Assembly (NCBI RefSeq): GCF_900115635.1
Contig: NZ_FOXE01000025.1
Span: forward strand, 1-33,413
DNA length: 33,413 nucleotides
Source: Oscillibacter sp. PC13
GTDB lineage: Bacteria; Bacillota; Clostridia; Oscillospirales; Oscillospiraceae
Reading direction: 5' to 3'
In this document: piece after piece, positions 9,510 through 18,907 of the stretch
Layout: each line of letters begins with the position of its first letter
Numbering within the stretch: position 1 is the first letter of the stretch
Notes under the pieces: generated by a model
The model's database searches: none
What the model saw: only the letters and a program-made list of their open reading frames with translations
What the model was told of the DNA's origin: nothing
Made by a program: the position numbers and the translations under genes

Positions 9510-11468
9510 ATGAAGCCATTGAAGCCCCGTGACAAGGTGACGCAGCACATGACCCGCGACGGCCTGACGCTGGATAACCAGACCACCGGCGAGAGCATCA
9601 ACATTTCCAGCCGGGAGGCCGAACAGGACTATTCCGCAGCCGAGCCGGGCGGCACCGCTGAAAAGGTGCTGGAACGTGCCGGGGACATCCGGGAGCGCAG
9701 CAAGGCGAAGCGGGCCGCCAAGGATGGCGCGAATACGGCGGCGCAGGCCACCGGCCCCGCGTCCCGCCTGCAATTCACCGCCGAGGAACGGGCCGATCCC
9801 GCCCTTTCCAAGTACGTTCACAAGGCGGAAAAGCGGGCGGATAAGCTGGACGCAGCCAAAGAAGCCCTGCCGAAAAAGCGCGTCGTCACCACAGAAACCG
9901 TCTATGACGAGGCCAAGGGCAAGGCCAAAACCAAGCTGCACTTTGACAAGGTGGAGAAACCGGCCCCCAAGCTCAAACCCAACCCGGCCAGCCGTCCGAT
10001 GGAGGAAGCGGGCCTGTATCTGCATGGAAAAATCCATGAGGTTGAGCATGAGAATGTGGGCGTCGAGGGCGGCCATAAGGGAGAAGAACTTGCCGAGCGC
10101 CAAGCGGGAAAAGCCATCCGCAGCGGCATCCGGCGTCATAAGCTCAAACCCTACCGGGCCGCAGCCAAGGCCGAGAAAAAGGCTGTTGCCGCCAATGCGG
10201 AGTACATCTACCAAAAATCCTTGCGGGATAACCCGGAAATGGCGCAGGCGGTGAAAAACCCGGTGGCCCGGTTCTGGCAGAAACAGAAAATCAAACGGGA
10301 CTATGCCAAGGCAGCACGGGCGGCGGGCCAGACGGCACAGGGCGCGGCCAGCGCCACCAAGACCACCGCCGCAGCCGCCAAGAAAGCCGCCGAGAAAAGC
10401 AAACAGGCCGCGTCCTTTGTGGCCCGGCACTGGAAAGGTGTGCTGCTGATCGGCGGCGTGGGCCTTATGCTCATGCTGATTATGGGCGGCCTGCAATCCT
10501 GTACGGCCATGTTCGGCAGCGCCGGAACCGGCGTGGCGGCCACGTCCTATCTATCCGAGGACAGCGATATGCTGGGGGCAGAAGCCGCCTATGCGGACAT
10601 GGAGGCCGATTTGCAGTATGAGATTGACAACTACGAAAGCCTGCACCCCGGCTATGACGAATACCGCTTCGATCTGGACGAGATCGGCCATGACCCCTAT
10701 GTGCTGACTTCCATCCTGTCGGCGCTGCATGATGGCGTCTATACGCTGGGCGACGTGCAAGGTGACCTTGCCATGCTCTTTGAGAAGCAATACACCCTGA
10801 CACAAACCATTGAAACCGAAACTCGATACCGCACCGAAACCCGGACGGACAGCGAGGGCAACACCTACACTGTGCAAGTTCCTTACACCTATTACATCTG
10901 CAACGTGAAGCTGGAAAACTTCGATATGTCCCATCTGCCTGTTTACATCATGGGCGAGGAACAAATGAGCCTGTATGCGGTGTATATGCACACGCTGGGC
11001 AACCGGCCTGACCTGTTCCCAAACGGCACCTATCCCAACGCTTCCACCGTCAAGGAGCCGACCTACTACGAGATACCCCCGGAGGCTTTGGAGGACGCCA
11101 CCTTTGCCGCAATGATGGCCGAGGCAGAAAAGTATGTGGGTTATCCGTATGTGTGGGGCGGCAGCTCTCCCAGCACCAGCTTTGATTGCAGCGGCTTTGT
11201 GAGCTGGGTCATCAATCACAGCGGATGGGACGTGGGACGGCTGGGCGCACAGGGCCTTTGCAATATCTGTACCTCTGTTTCCCCGGAGCAGGCCAAGCCC
11301 GGCGACCTTGTATTTTTTGTCGGCACCTACGACACCCCCGGCGTTTCCCACGTCGGTATTTATGTGGGCAATTCCGTGATGTTGCACTGTGGCGACCCTA
11401 TTTCTTACACCAACCTCAATTCGAGTTATTGGCAGCAGCATTTCTATTGTTACGGGCGTCTGCCTTGA
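9510..11468 (+). CDS. CD1107-type NlpC/P60 cell-wall hydrolase of the transfer system
   Basis: This 652-residue protein is the VirB1-like wall-opening enzyme of the ICE. The first 300 residues are charged and low in hydrophobicity (cytoplasmic), a single transmembrane helix lies near 310-330 (VLLIGGVGLMLMLIMGG), and the extracellular part ends in an NlpC/P60 domain with catalytic Cys near residue 560 (FDCSGFVSW), His near 613 (VSHVGIYVG) and a further polar residue in LHCGDP. It would cleave peptide stems in peptidoglycan so that the channel can cross the wall. GGAGGTGA precedes the ATG. Length and architecture match the clostridial family. Confidence 0.9.
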   Translation: MKPLKPRDKVTQHMTRDGLTLDNQTTGESINISSREAEQDYSAAEPGGTAEKVLERAGDIRERSKAKRAAKDGANTAAQATGPASRLQFTAEERADPALSKYVHKAEKRADKLDAAKEALPKKRVVTTETVYDEAKGKAKTKLHFDKVEKPAPKLKPNPASRPMEEAGLYLHGKIHEVEHENVGVEGGHKGEELAERQAGKAIRSGIRRHKLKPYRAAAKAEKKAVAANAEYIYQKSLRDNPEMAQAVKNPVARFWQKQKIKRDYAKAARAAGQTAQGAASATKTTAAAAKKAAEKSKQAASFVARHWKGVLLIGGVGLMLMLIMGGLQSCTAMFGSAGTGVAATSYLSEDSDMLGAEAAYADMEADLQYEIDNYESLHPGYDEYRFDLDEIGHDPYVLTSILSALHDGVYTLGDVQGDLAMLFEKQYTLTQTIETETRYRTETRTDSEGNTYTVQVPYTYYICNVKLENFDMSHLPVYIMGEEQMSLYAVYMHTLGNRPDLFPNGTYPNASTVKEPTYYEIPPEALEDATFAAMMAEAEKYVGYPYVWGGSSPSTSFDCSGFVSWVINHSGWDVGRLGAQGLCNICTSVSPEQAKPGDLVFFVGTYDTPGVSHVGIYVGNSVMLHCGDPISYTNLNSSYWQQHFYCYGRLP

Positions 11469-11489
11469 CGCCAGAAAGGAGTTTTGACT

Positions 11490-11741
11490 ATGGCAAACAA
11501 ACTTGACCGCATCGAAAAGGACATTGAGAAAACCAAGGCCAAGATCGCGGAGCTGCAAAAGCAGCTTCGTGAGCTGGAAGCGGCAAAGACCGAACAGGAG
11601 AATTTGCAGATCATCCAGCTTGTGCGCGGCCTGAACATGAAGCCGGAGGAATTTGCGGCGTTCCTGCGCGGCGGCGCTTTGCAGACCGCCCCGGCCCCGC
11701 AGCCGGATTTTGAACAGGAGGACAATGCCGATGAAGAATAA
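11490..11741 (+). CDS. DUF4315-family small coiled-coil protein
   Basis: This 83-residue protein begins with a strongly predicted coiled coil (KLDRIEKDIEKTKAKIAEL and onward) followed by LVRGLNMKPEEFAAFLRG and an acidic tail, the pattern of DUF4315, a family confined to these ICEs. AGAAAGGAG 9 bases upstream supports the ATG at 11490 rather than an in-frame TTG six bases earlier. It sits between the NlpC/P60 and DUF4366 genes and overlaps the latter by 11 bases. Function is unknown; the coiled coil suggests assembly or scaffolding in the transfer apparatus. Confidence 0.85.
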   Translation: MANKLDRIEKDIEKTKAKIAELQKQLRELEAAKTEQENLQIIQLVRGLNMKPEEFAAFLRGGALQTAPAPQPDFEQEDNADEE

Positions 11742-12471
11742 GATCATTCGCACGTTTACCGTGACACTGGCCGCCGTGCTTTGCCTGACGGCCTTTTCCA
11801 CCACCGCGTTTGCCGGTGGTACTGACCCCAACCCGGAGCCTTTGCCGGAAACCACCGAGGCACCGCAGGAGGAAGAACCCACCACCGGCGGCATGGAGCC
11901 GGAGGGCGTACCTGTTACGCCGGAGGGTAACGCAACACTGGTGGATGATTTCTACGGAGATAAGCAGCTTATCACCGTTACCACCAAGGCGGGCAACTAC
12001 TTTTATATCTTGATCGACCGCGCCAACGAGGACAAGGAAACCGCCGTTCACTTCCTCAACCAAGTAGACGACGCCGACCTGCAAGCACTGTTGGAGGACG
12101 GCAAAACCGCCCCGGAAACCTGTACCTGTACGACCAAGTGCGCGGCGGGAGCCGTCAACACGAATTGCCCGGTATGTAAAACCAATATGACCGAGTGTAC
12201 CGGCCCGGAGCCGGAACCGCAGGAGCCGGAGGAAACCGAGCAGCCGCAGGAAGATGAAGCGAAAGGCAGCGGCATGGGCGGCCTTGTCGTGTTCCTTGTG
12301 GTGGCCCTGATTGGCGGCGGCGCGGCCCTTTACTTCTTCAAGTTTAAGAAGCCCAAGGCCGACACCAAGGGCGGCGACGAGCTGGACGAATACGATTTTG
12401 GCGAGGACGAGGACGACGAGGACGAACCGACCCCGGAGGACGAGGAACCCGCGCAGGATAAGGAGGAATAA
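11731..12471 (+). CDS. DUF4366-family secreted, membrane-anchored protein
   Basis: The 246-residue product has an N-terminal signal peptide (KNKIIRTFTVTLAAVLCLTA with a likely cleavage after AFA), a Pro/Glu-rich linker, a globular DUF4366 core (DDFYGDKQLITVTTKAGNYF and FYILIDRANED), a Cys cluster (CTCTTKCAAG ... CPVCKTNMTEC), a transmembrane helix (GGLVVFLVVALIGGGAALYFF) and a very acidic cytoplasmic tail. It is exported and anchored, with the core outside. AGGAGG 9 bases upstream selects ATG 11731 over the ATG at 11725. The role in transfer is unknown, but position in the operon implies a cell-envelope component. Confidence 0.87.
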   Translation: MKNKIIRTFTVTLAAVLCLTAFSTTAFAGGTDPNPEPLPETTEAPQEEEPTTGGMEPEGVPVTPEGNATLVDDFYGDKQLITVTTKAGNYFYILIDRANEDKETAVHFLNQVDDADLQALLEDGKTAPETCTCTTKCAAGAVNTNCPVCKTNMTECTGPEPEPQEPEETEQPQEDEAKGSGMGGLVVFLVVALIGGGAALYFFKFKKPKADTKGGDELDEYDFGEDEDDEDEPTPEDEEPAQDKEE

Positions 12472-12474
12472 AGA

Positions 12475-14559
12475 ATGAGTATTCAGTTGGTAATTGCAGA
12501 GAAACCGAGCGTCGCCCGCAGCATTGCGGGCGTGATCGGTGCAGATCAGAAACGGGACGGCTACATGGAGGGAAACGGCTATCTGGTGAGCTGGTGTATC
12601 GGCCACCTTGTTTCCCTTGCCGACGCCGGAGCCTATGACGAGCGTTTCAAGAAGTGGCGCTATGACGACCTGCCGATTTTGCCGCAGGAGTGGCAGTACA
12701 TCATCCCCGCCGAGAAGAAAGGACAATTTGCCGTGCTGCGCTCTCTGATGGAGCGCCCCGACGTGACGGGCCTTGTGTGCGCCACCGACGCCGGGCGCGA
12801 GGGCGAATTGATTTTCCGTTTCGTCTACCAGATGGCGGGCTGCAAAAAGCCGTTCAAGCGCCTTTGGATTTCCAGCATGGAGGACGCGGCGATCCGCGAG
12901 GGCTTTGCCCACCTGAAACCGGGGGCCGACTACGACAACCTGTATCAATCGGCCCTGTGCCGGGCGCAGGCCGATTGGCTGGTGGGGATCAACGCCACCC
13001 GGCTTTTCTCCATCCTCTATCACAAGACCCTGACCGTGGGCCGTGTCCAGACGCCTACCCTCAATATGCTGGTTGACCGGGAGGCCAAGATCAGCAATTT
13101 TAAGAAAGAGAAATACCACGTTGTCCATATCGCGGCGGGCGGCATGGAGGCGGCCAGCGACCGCTTTCTGAACCCCGACGACGCCGACGCCACCAAGACG
13201 GCCTGTGCAGGAGCGCAGGCCGTTTGTGTATCGGTGAAGCGTGAGAAAAAGACGGAGCAGCCGCCCCGCCTTTACGATCTCACCACCTTGCAGCGGGAGG
13301 CCAACCGCCTGTTTGGATTTACCGCCAAGCAGACCCTTGACTATGCCCAACAGCTCTATGAAAAGAAGCTGCTGACCTATCCCCGCACCGACAGCCAGTA
13401 CCTTACCGACGATATGCAGCCCACAGCGGAAAGCATTGTGTCCGGCCTGTGGCCGCTGCTTTCCTTTGCGGCAGGGCTGGACATTGCCCCGCAGTTTGGC
13501 CGGGTGCTGAACAGCAAAAAGGTGTCCGATCACCACGCCATTATCCCCACGATGGAGTTTGTGCAGAAAGGCTTTGACGGGCTGACCGAGGGCGAAAAGA
13601 AACTGCTGTCCCTTGTGTGCTGCAAGCTGCTGTGTGCTGTGGCCGCGCCCCATGTGTATGAGGCTGTCACCGCCACATTCACCTGCGCCGGGAACGAGTT
13701 CACCGCCAAGGGCAAAACCATTCTCACCCCCGGCTGGAAAGAGATTGAGCGCCGCTTCAAGGCGTCGTTCAAGACCGACGCCGACGAGGACGCGCCGGAG
13801 CTGGCAAGGGAGCTGCCGGAGATCACCGAGGGCCAGACCTTTGACCCGGTGGAGGCCAGCATCACCGAGCATTTCACTACGCCGCCCAAGCCCTATACCG
13901 AAGATACGCTGCTGTCTGCTATGGAACGTGCCGGGGCCGAGGATATGCCGGAGGACGCCGAGCGCCAAGGTTTGGGAACCCCGGCAACCCGCGCTTCCAT
14001 TCTGGAAAAGCTGGTGCAGATGGGCTTTGTGGAGCGCAAAGGCAAGCAGCTACTTCCCACCAAGGACGGCCACAACCTTGTGTGCGTCCTGCCGGAAGTG
14101 CTGACTTCTCCCCAGCTCACGGCGGAATGGGAAACCAAGCTGACGGCCATTGCCAAGGGCGAGGCCGACCCGGAGGGCTTCATGGTAGGCATTGAGGAAA
14201 TGACCCGAAGCCTGATTTCCCGATATTCGCAGATCAGCGAGGACGCGCAGAAGTTGTTTCAGTCCGAGCGTGTGGTTATCGGCAAGTGTCCCCGCTGCGG
14301 CGAAGCCGTCTACGAGGGCAAGAAAAACTATTACTGCGGAAACCGGGCCTGCCAGTTTGTCATGTGGAAGAATGACCGATTTTTTGAGGAACGGGGCAAG
14401 ACGTTCACCCCGAAGATCGCCGCCGCGCTGCTCAAAGACGGAAAGGCAAAGGTAAAGGGCCTGCGCTCCATGAAAACCGGCAAAACTTACGACGGGACGG
14501 TGCTTTTGGCCGATACCGGCGGGAAGTACGTCAACTACCGTGTGGAGAAAAGGAGCTGA
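12475..14559 (+). CDS. topB: DNA topoisomerase III
   Basis: This 694-residue type IA topoisomerase relaxes and decatenates DNA by passing one strand through a nick. The Toprim domain starts with IAEKPSVARSI and contains CATDAGREGE. The catalytic Tyr is residue 302 in TYPRTDSQYL. The C-terminus has a zinc finger (CPRCGEAVYEGKKNYYC with GNRACQF after it). Nearly all Tn1549-like ICEs carry such an enzyme, probably to handle transfer intermediates. AGGAGG is upstream of ATG 12475, three bases after the DUF4366 stop. The gene ends just before the 36-bp repeat and a strong terminator. Confidence 0.95.
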   Translation: MSIQLVIAEKPSVARSIAGVIGADQKRDGYMEGNGYLVSWCIGHLVSLADAGAYDERFKKWRYDDLPILPQEWQYIIPAEKKGQFAVLRSLMERPDVTGLVCATDAGREGELIFRFVYQMAGCKKPFKRLWISSMEDAAIREGFAHLKPGADYDNLYQSALCRAQADWLVGINATRLFSILYHKTLTVGRVQTPTLNMLVDREAKISNFKKEKYHVVHIAAGGMEAASDRFLNPDDADATKTACAGAQAVCVSVKREKKTEQPPRLYDLTTLQREANRLFGFTAKQTLDYAQQLYEKKLLTYPRTDSQYLTDDMQPTAESIVSGLWPLLSFAAGLDIAPQFGRVLNSKKVSDHHAIIPTMEFVQKGFDGLTEGEKKLLSLVCCKLLCAVAAPHVYEAVTATFTCAGNEFTAKGKTILTPGWKEIERRFKASFKTDADEDAPELARELPEITEGQTFDPVEASITEHFTTPPKPYTEDTLLSAMERAGAEDMPEDAERQGLGTPATRASILEKLVQMGFVERKGKQLLPTKDGHNLVCVLPEVLTSPQLTAEWETKLTAIAKGEADPEGFMVGIEEMTRSLISRYSQISEDAQKLFQSERVVIGKCPRCGEAVYEGKKNYYCGNRACQFVMWKNDRFFEERGKTFTPKIAAALLKDGKAKVKGLRSMKTGKTYDGTVLLADTGGKYVNYRVEKRS

Positions 14560-14570
14560 CGGAGTAACGT

Positions 14571-14606
14571 AGCAAGCATAGGGAGTGTAGCCACACTCCC
14601 GGCAAA
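14571..14606 (+). repeat. 36-bp inverted repeat, copy 1, containing an 8-bp stem
   Basis: These 36 bases occur again, perfectly identical but inverted, at 22879-22914. The unit contains GGGAGTGT/ACACTCCC with a 4-base loop. In both places it is followed, toward the adjacent gene, by the palindrome TTGGGGAAG(T)CCCCAA and AACCC (here 14648-14666). Confidence 0.9.
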
Positions 14607-14650
14607 ATCCCTGACCCGGCGCACCTGCCGGGCCGGGGATTTTCTCTTTG
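14604..14650 (+). terminator. Strong intrinsic terminator after topB
   Basis: AAAATCCC/GGGATTTT (14604-14611 with 14636-14643) encloses CCCGGC/GCCGGG (14615-14620 with 14627-14632), with 3-base internal bulges on each side and a 6-base loop, followed by TTTTCTCTTT. It would end the transfer operon transcript before the large ArdA/ArdC-like gene, which therefore needs its own promoter or read-through. Confidence 0.8.
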
Positions 14651-14692
14651 GGGAAGCCCCAAACCCTTATATTATGTGAAAGGAGCGATTCA

Positions 14693-17600
14693 ATGAGCGA
14701 AGTGTTTTCTGTACTGCTTCATAACCGACAGCGTTATGAGCAAGGCAAAGAGGGCCTATGGTTTTCTCTGCCGACCACAACCGAAAAACTGCAAGCAGCC
14801 CTGCGGGAAATCGGAATCAGCACCGACAATCCACAGGACTTTTTTCTATACGGGTATAGAAGCCCACAGAAGCGACCTATTAAGCTGCCCCGTGATATGG
14901 TGCTGTCCGCAGGCATGGATGAGCTGAACTTCCTTGCCGCAAGATTGGAAAAGCTGGACGCCACCGAACTTACGGAGCTGAACGCCGCCCTGACAAGCCC
15001 GCAGAGTGATTTTCACAATATCGGCCAGATTATCGACTATCCCGAAAATGTGGACTTTTATGTGCATTTGCCGGATGTCACCGGCACAGGACAGTTGGGC
15101 GACTACTATCTAAACCGTTCCGGCATGGTGGATATGCCGGAGGAATGGAAAGCTGGGATTTTCCTGCCCCGTTTTGGCCTGCATATTGCCAACACAGAGC
15201 ATGGTGTTTTTACCGATTATGGCTATCTGGTAAAAAGCGGCGACGAATGGCAGCGCGTCCATGAGGGCCAGCCAGTGCCGGAACAATACCGGGTGATGGC
15301 CTATCCTGTGCCGGAAATTCTGCGGGAGGAAAGCAAGGTGCAGCCGGAGGCTGCAGCGCCTACAAAGGCCCCGCAGCCTGTCACCCCCATTCTCTTAAAC
15401 GGCCAGAACAGCGCCGAGCGCATGAAAGAGATCACCGACCGGCTGGAAACCGGCATACAGGAGCTTTTCGAGAGTGAACGCTACAAAGCCTATCTCACCA
15501 CCATGTCCAAGTTCCACAGTTACAGCTTCAACAACACCCTCCTGATCGCCATGCAGGGCGGACAGCTTGTGGCGGGCTACAACAAGTGGCGGGACGATTT
15601 TCACCGCAATGTAAAGAAAGGCGAAAAGGCCATCAAGATACTGGCCCCGGCCCCGTTCAAGGCGAAAAAGGAAGTGCAAAAGCTGGACGCACAGGGCAGG
15701 CCGGTGATGGGAAAAGACGGAAAGCCTGTTACCGAAGTACAGGAAATACAGGTTCCGGCCTTTAAGATCGTTTCCGTCTTTGATGTGAGCCAGACCGAGG
15801 GGGAACCGCTGCCCTCTATCGGCGTGGAAGAACTGACCGGCAGCGTGGAACGCTACGGGGAATTTTTCAAGGCGCTGGAACAGACCTCCCCGGTTCCCAT
15901 TGGTTTTGAGGACATTCCGGGCGGTTCCCACGGCTACTACCACCTGACGGAAAAGCGGATCGCCATTCAGGAGGGCATGAGCGAATTACAGACCCTAAAG
16001 ACGGCTATCCACGAGATCGCCCATTCCAAGCTCCACGCCATCGACCCGGAAGCCCCGGCCATAGAGCAGGCCGACCGCCCCGACAGCCGCACCCGCGAGG
16101 TGCAGGCTGAAAGCGTGGCCTATGCCGTCTGCCAGCACTACGGGCTGGACACCTCCGACTATTCCTTTGGCTATGTGGCCGGTTGGAGTTCCGGCAAGGA
16201 CTTGAAAGAGCTGAAAGCCTCCCTTGAAACCATCCGGGCCACCGCCCATGAACTGATTACCACCATTGACGGCCACCTTGCCCAGCTTCAGAAAGAACGG
16301 CAGGCCCAGCAGGAGCAGCCGCAGGCCGCGCCGTTAGAACAGGCCGCCGAGCAGCCAGACCCGGACAGCGTATTTTCCAAGCTGTCCCCGGAGCAACAGC
16401 AGGAAATGACCGCCAGCGTAAAAGCCATGCTGCAAACCCTGATTGACGCGGATTTGAAATCCACCGGCGAAGTGTCGCAGGGAACCAAGGAGGCGGCGCA
16501 GGCGCAGGGCTTTACCATTGTCGGGGACGGAACGCTGGAACAGGCAGAAGCCCCGCAGGAGGCCGCCTACCGTCTGGAAAGCGGCGATTACCTGTATATC
16601 CAGACATCGGAAACCGGCTATGATTACACGCTGTACGACCCCGACTACAAGGAACTGGACGGAGGCCAGCTTGATAATCCCGACCTGTCCCTTGCGGAAG
16701 CCGGAAAAGAAATCCTTGCCATCCATGAGCTACCGGCTGGGGCAATGGAACCCCTGACCGGCGACAGGCTGGATGATTTTCTGGAAGCCGCTGAACAGGC
16801 CAACGCCATTCCCCAGCCGCAGGCGTGGAACGGGATCGACGGCCTTTTGAATGGGAAACCGTTCATGCCGGAGGCGTCCCCGGCTGACCGGGCCGCCGCC
16901 CTGATGGAGCTGGCAGAGAAAAACGCCCCGCGTCTGGGCAGCGAGGAACGGCAGTTGATCGTGGCCTATGCCGAGGCCGTGGGCGATACTGACAAGGTGA
17001 TCGGGCTTATCAACCGCCTGTGTGAACAGGGCTATGAGCTGCAAAAGGGCCAGATGGATTCTTTTGTGAAAAGCGAGATCGAAAGTGAGATTGCCGTTGC
17101 CAACGCCCAGCGGCAGATCGCGCAGTATCCGGCAGCGGAGCCGGTTGTCACAATCCTTTGGAGTGAAAGCCCCCATCTGAAAGACGGCCAGCAAATGCCG
17201 CTGCATGAAGCCGAGGCCGTTTTCAAGGAGCTGGACAGCGCCAGACGCCATGAACGGGAGCAGCCGGGCTATACGGGCCATTGGTACGACAAGACCAAGT
17301 TCCGCATTGACTTTACCATGCAGGGCCAGCCGGACAGCTACGAGGGACGGCAGGACTTTGGCGACGGGGACGGTTCCCTGATCCAACATATCCGGGGCTA
17401 CCACGAATACTATGCACAGGATGAAAGCTGGAAAAACCATGTGCTGCACCATGAGGGGCCGAAGGCATGGGAGGCGGACAAGGCCCAGCGGGATATGCTG
17501 CTGCATGAGTTTGTTCCGTATATGGAGCTGCATTGCAATCTGGCCGCTATGGAGCAGGAGGCCCGGCGTCCCCTGCGATCCGGGGAAACCCTGACGCCGG

Positions 17601-18631
17601 AACAGACCGCTTATTTCAACGCGGTTTTGGACTATGTAAAGGAGTGCCGCCCGCTTCTCAATCAGGGCCAGTACCACTTGCCGGAGCCGCCGCAGCTTGC
17701 CGACTTCGACCAGAGTTTGCAGGACTACAAAAAACAGATCGAGGCAGAGCTGGAACAGGAGGCCGCCGCTTCCGGGCTGACGGTGGAGGAATATGTTGCC
17801 TCTGACTATGAGGCCCCGGTGCAGCCCAACTTTTCCATCTACCAAGTGCCGCCCGGCCCGGAGGGGCGCGACTTCCGCTATCGTTCCTATGAGGAATTGC
17901 AGGCGGATGGGCTTTCGGTGGACAGGAAGAATTACCAGCTTGTCTACACTGCGCCGCTGGACAAGGACACTACGCTGGACGAGATTTACCGCCGCTTCAA
18001 CATGGAACATCCCGCCGATTACAAGGGACATTCCCTCTCGATGGGGGATATTGTGGTGTTCCGGCAGGATGGAAAACAGACCGCCTACTATGTGGACGAG
18101 GGGGCCGACTACCGGCAGGTGCCGGAGTTTTTTGTCCAGCAGGAAAAGCAGCTCACGCCGGACGAGTGCATGACCGGCGAACAAATCCAGACGCCAAGGG
18201 GCCGTTTCTATCTGACCGACAGGAGCCGGGAACAGATGGAGGCCGCCGGGTATGGATTCCACCACCAGTCGGAGGACGGCAGGTATCTTATTATGGCAAA
18301 CGGCACAAGGGCCTTTGCCATCCCCGTCCAGCAGGAAAGTCATATCAAGACGGTGGAAATGTCCACCGAGCAGAACTACAACATGATTGACGGCATGATG
18401 AACAACGCCCCGTCTATGGAGGAACTGGAAGTAAGGGCAAAAGCCGGAGAACAGATTTCTCTTTTGGATGTGGCCGAGGCAGCCAAGGCGGAGGCCAAAA
18501 AGCCCAAGCAGACCCGAAAGACGACGCAGAAGCAAAAGAAACCGTCCATCCAGGCGCAGCTTGCCACCGCCAAGGAGGAACAGAAAAAGAGGCCCCCGGC
18601 GCGAGAAAAATCAAAAGAAATGGAGGTATGA
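14693..18631 (+). CDS. Large polyvalent protein: ArdA-like, ArdC-like with zincin, YodL and DUF4316 domains
   Basis: This 1312-residue protein appears to combine several anti-host-defence domains. Residues about 1-190 resemble ArdA antirestriction protein (VLLHNRQRYEQGKEGLWFSL and LYGYRSP). Residues about 240-400 resemble the ArdC ssDNA-binding domain (YNKWRDDFHRNVKKGEKAIK and VPAFKIVSVFDVSQTEG). A zincin motif HEIAH is at 440-444 with downstream ESVAY. Further repeats of associated domains follow, then a YodL-like domain (FSIYQVPPGPEGRDFRYRSY onward) and a C-terminal DUF4316-like basic tail. Such proteins enter recipients with the DNA or are made early to block restriction. AAAGGAG precedes ATG 14693. 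Domain limits are approximate, seen by motif only. Confidence 0.85.
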   Translation: MSEVFSVLLHNRQRYEQGKEGLWFSLPTTTEKLQAALREIGISTDNPQDFFLYGYRSPQKRPIKLPRDMVLSAGMDELNFLAARLEKLDATELTELNAALTSPQSDFHNIGQIIDYPENVDFYVHLPDVTGTGQLGDYYLNRSGMVDMPEEWKAGIFLPRFGLHIANTEHGVFTDYGYLVKSGDEWQRVHEGQPVPEQYRVMAYPVPEILREESKVQPEAAAPTKAPQPVTPILLNGQNSAERMKEITDRLETGIQELFESERYKAYLTTMSKFHSYSFNNTLLIAMQGGQLVAGYNKWRDDFHRNVKKGEKAIKILAPAPFKAKKEVQKLDAQGRPVMGKDGKPVTEVQEIQVPAFKIVSVFDVSQTEGEPLPSIGVEELTGSVERYGEFFKALEQTSPVPIGFEDIPGGSHGYYHLTEKRIAIQEGMSELQTLKTAIHEIAHSKLHAIDPEAPAIEQADRPDSRTREVQAESVAYAVCQHYGLDTSDYSFGYVAGWSSGKDLKELKASLETIRATAHELITTIDGHLAQLQKERQAQQEQPQAAPLEQAAEQPDPDSVFSKLSPEQQQEMTASVKAMLQTLIDADLKSTGEVSQGTKEAAQAQGFTIVGDGTLEQAEAPQEAAYRLESGDYLYIQTSETGYDYTLYDPDYKELDGGQLDNPDLSLAEAGKEILAIHELPAGAMEPLTGDRLDDFLEAAEQANAIPQPQAWNGIDGLLNGKPFMPEASPADRAAALMELAEKNAPRLGSEERQLIVAYAEAVGDTDKVIGLINRLCEQGYELQKGQMDSFVKSEIESEIAVANAQRQIAQYPAAEPVVTILWSESPHLKDGQQMPLHEAEAVFKELDSARRHEREQPGYTGHWYDKTKFRIDFTMQGQPDSYEGRQDFGDGDGSLIQHIRGYHEYYAQDESWKNHVLHHEGPKAWEADKAQRDMLLHEFVPYMELHCNLAAMEQEARRPLRSGETLTPEQTAYFNAVLDYVKECRPLLNQGQYHLPEPPQLADFDQSLQDYKKQIEAELEQEAAASGLTVEEYVASDYEAPVQPNFSIYQVPPGPEGRDFRYRSYEELQADGLSVDRKNYQLVYTAPLDKDTTLDEIYRRFNMEHPADYKGHSLSMGDIVVFRQDGKQTAYYVDEGADYRQVPEFFVQQEKQLTPDECMTGEQIQTPRGRFYLTDRSREQMEAAGYGFHHQSEDGRYLIMANGTRAFAIPVQQESHIKTVEMSTEQNYNMIDGMMNNAPSMEELEVRAKAGEQISLLDVAEAAKAEAKKPKQTRKTTQKQKKPSIQAQLATAKEEQKKRPPAREKSKEMEV

Positions 18632-18634
18632 GGA

Positions 18635-18835
18635 ATGTATTTCACCGTGGGAGAAGAAAACCTGATCTGTCTGTACCACAACGCTGACCGCCGCAGGACG
18701 GCGGCAAATCTCCGGGCAGCTTTGCCGGACATGGACAAGGAAATGGCGGCGCTGGCCTGCCAGACCGCCGATAAGCTGGACGCCATGAGCGACGCCGACT
18801 TTACGGCGCAGCGGTTCCACTTCACAGACGAGTGA
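18635..18835 (+). CDS. Transposon-transfer assisting (TTRAP) family small protein
   Basis: This 66-residue protein matches the TTRAP family: MYFTVGEENLICLYHNADRR followed by a helical region (RTAANLRAALPDMDKEMAALA) and a C-terminal SDADFTAQRFHFTDE. It always follows the large ArdC/YodL protein in these elements, here three bases after its stop with GGAGG in the end of that gene. Its function in transfer is not established. It is the last plus-strand gene of the transfer region and is followed at once by a terminator. Confidence 0.82.
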   Translation: MYFTVGEENLICLYHNADRRRTAANLRAALPDMDKEMAALACQTADKLDAMSDADFTAQRFHFTDE

Positions 18836-18847
18836 TCCAAGTATAGC

Positions 18848-18895
18848 AAAAGCGCCGGGAGCAGGGACTGTATGGCCTCTGCTCCTGGCGCTTTT
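18848..18895. terminator. Terminator closing the plus-strand transfer region
   Basis: A 17-bp stem (18848-18864 with 18879-18895, one wobble) ends in CTTTT on the plus strand and in a matching T-rich flank on the minus strand, so it can also serve the minus-strand cassette that ends at 18908. Confidence 0.8.
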
Positions 18896-18907
18896 ATGAT
18901 TTGACTA

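Noticed and set aside
11611..13968. 785-residue minus-strand open frame opposite DUF4366 and topB
   Set aside because: It lies antisense to clear genes with recognised motifs, has low-complexity leucine/glycine/arginine composition and no Shine-Dalgarno logic; it is a high-GC shadow.
16730..18535. 601-residue minus-strand open frame opposite the ArdA/ArdC-like gene
   Set aside because: It is antisense to a well-supported large gene and shows no domain; long open frames on both strands are expected in GC-rich DNA.
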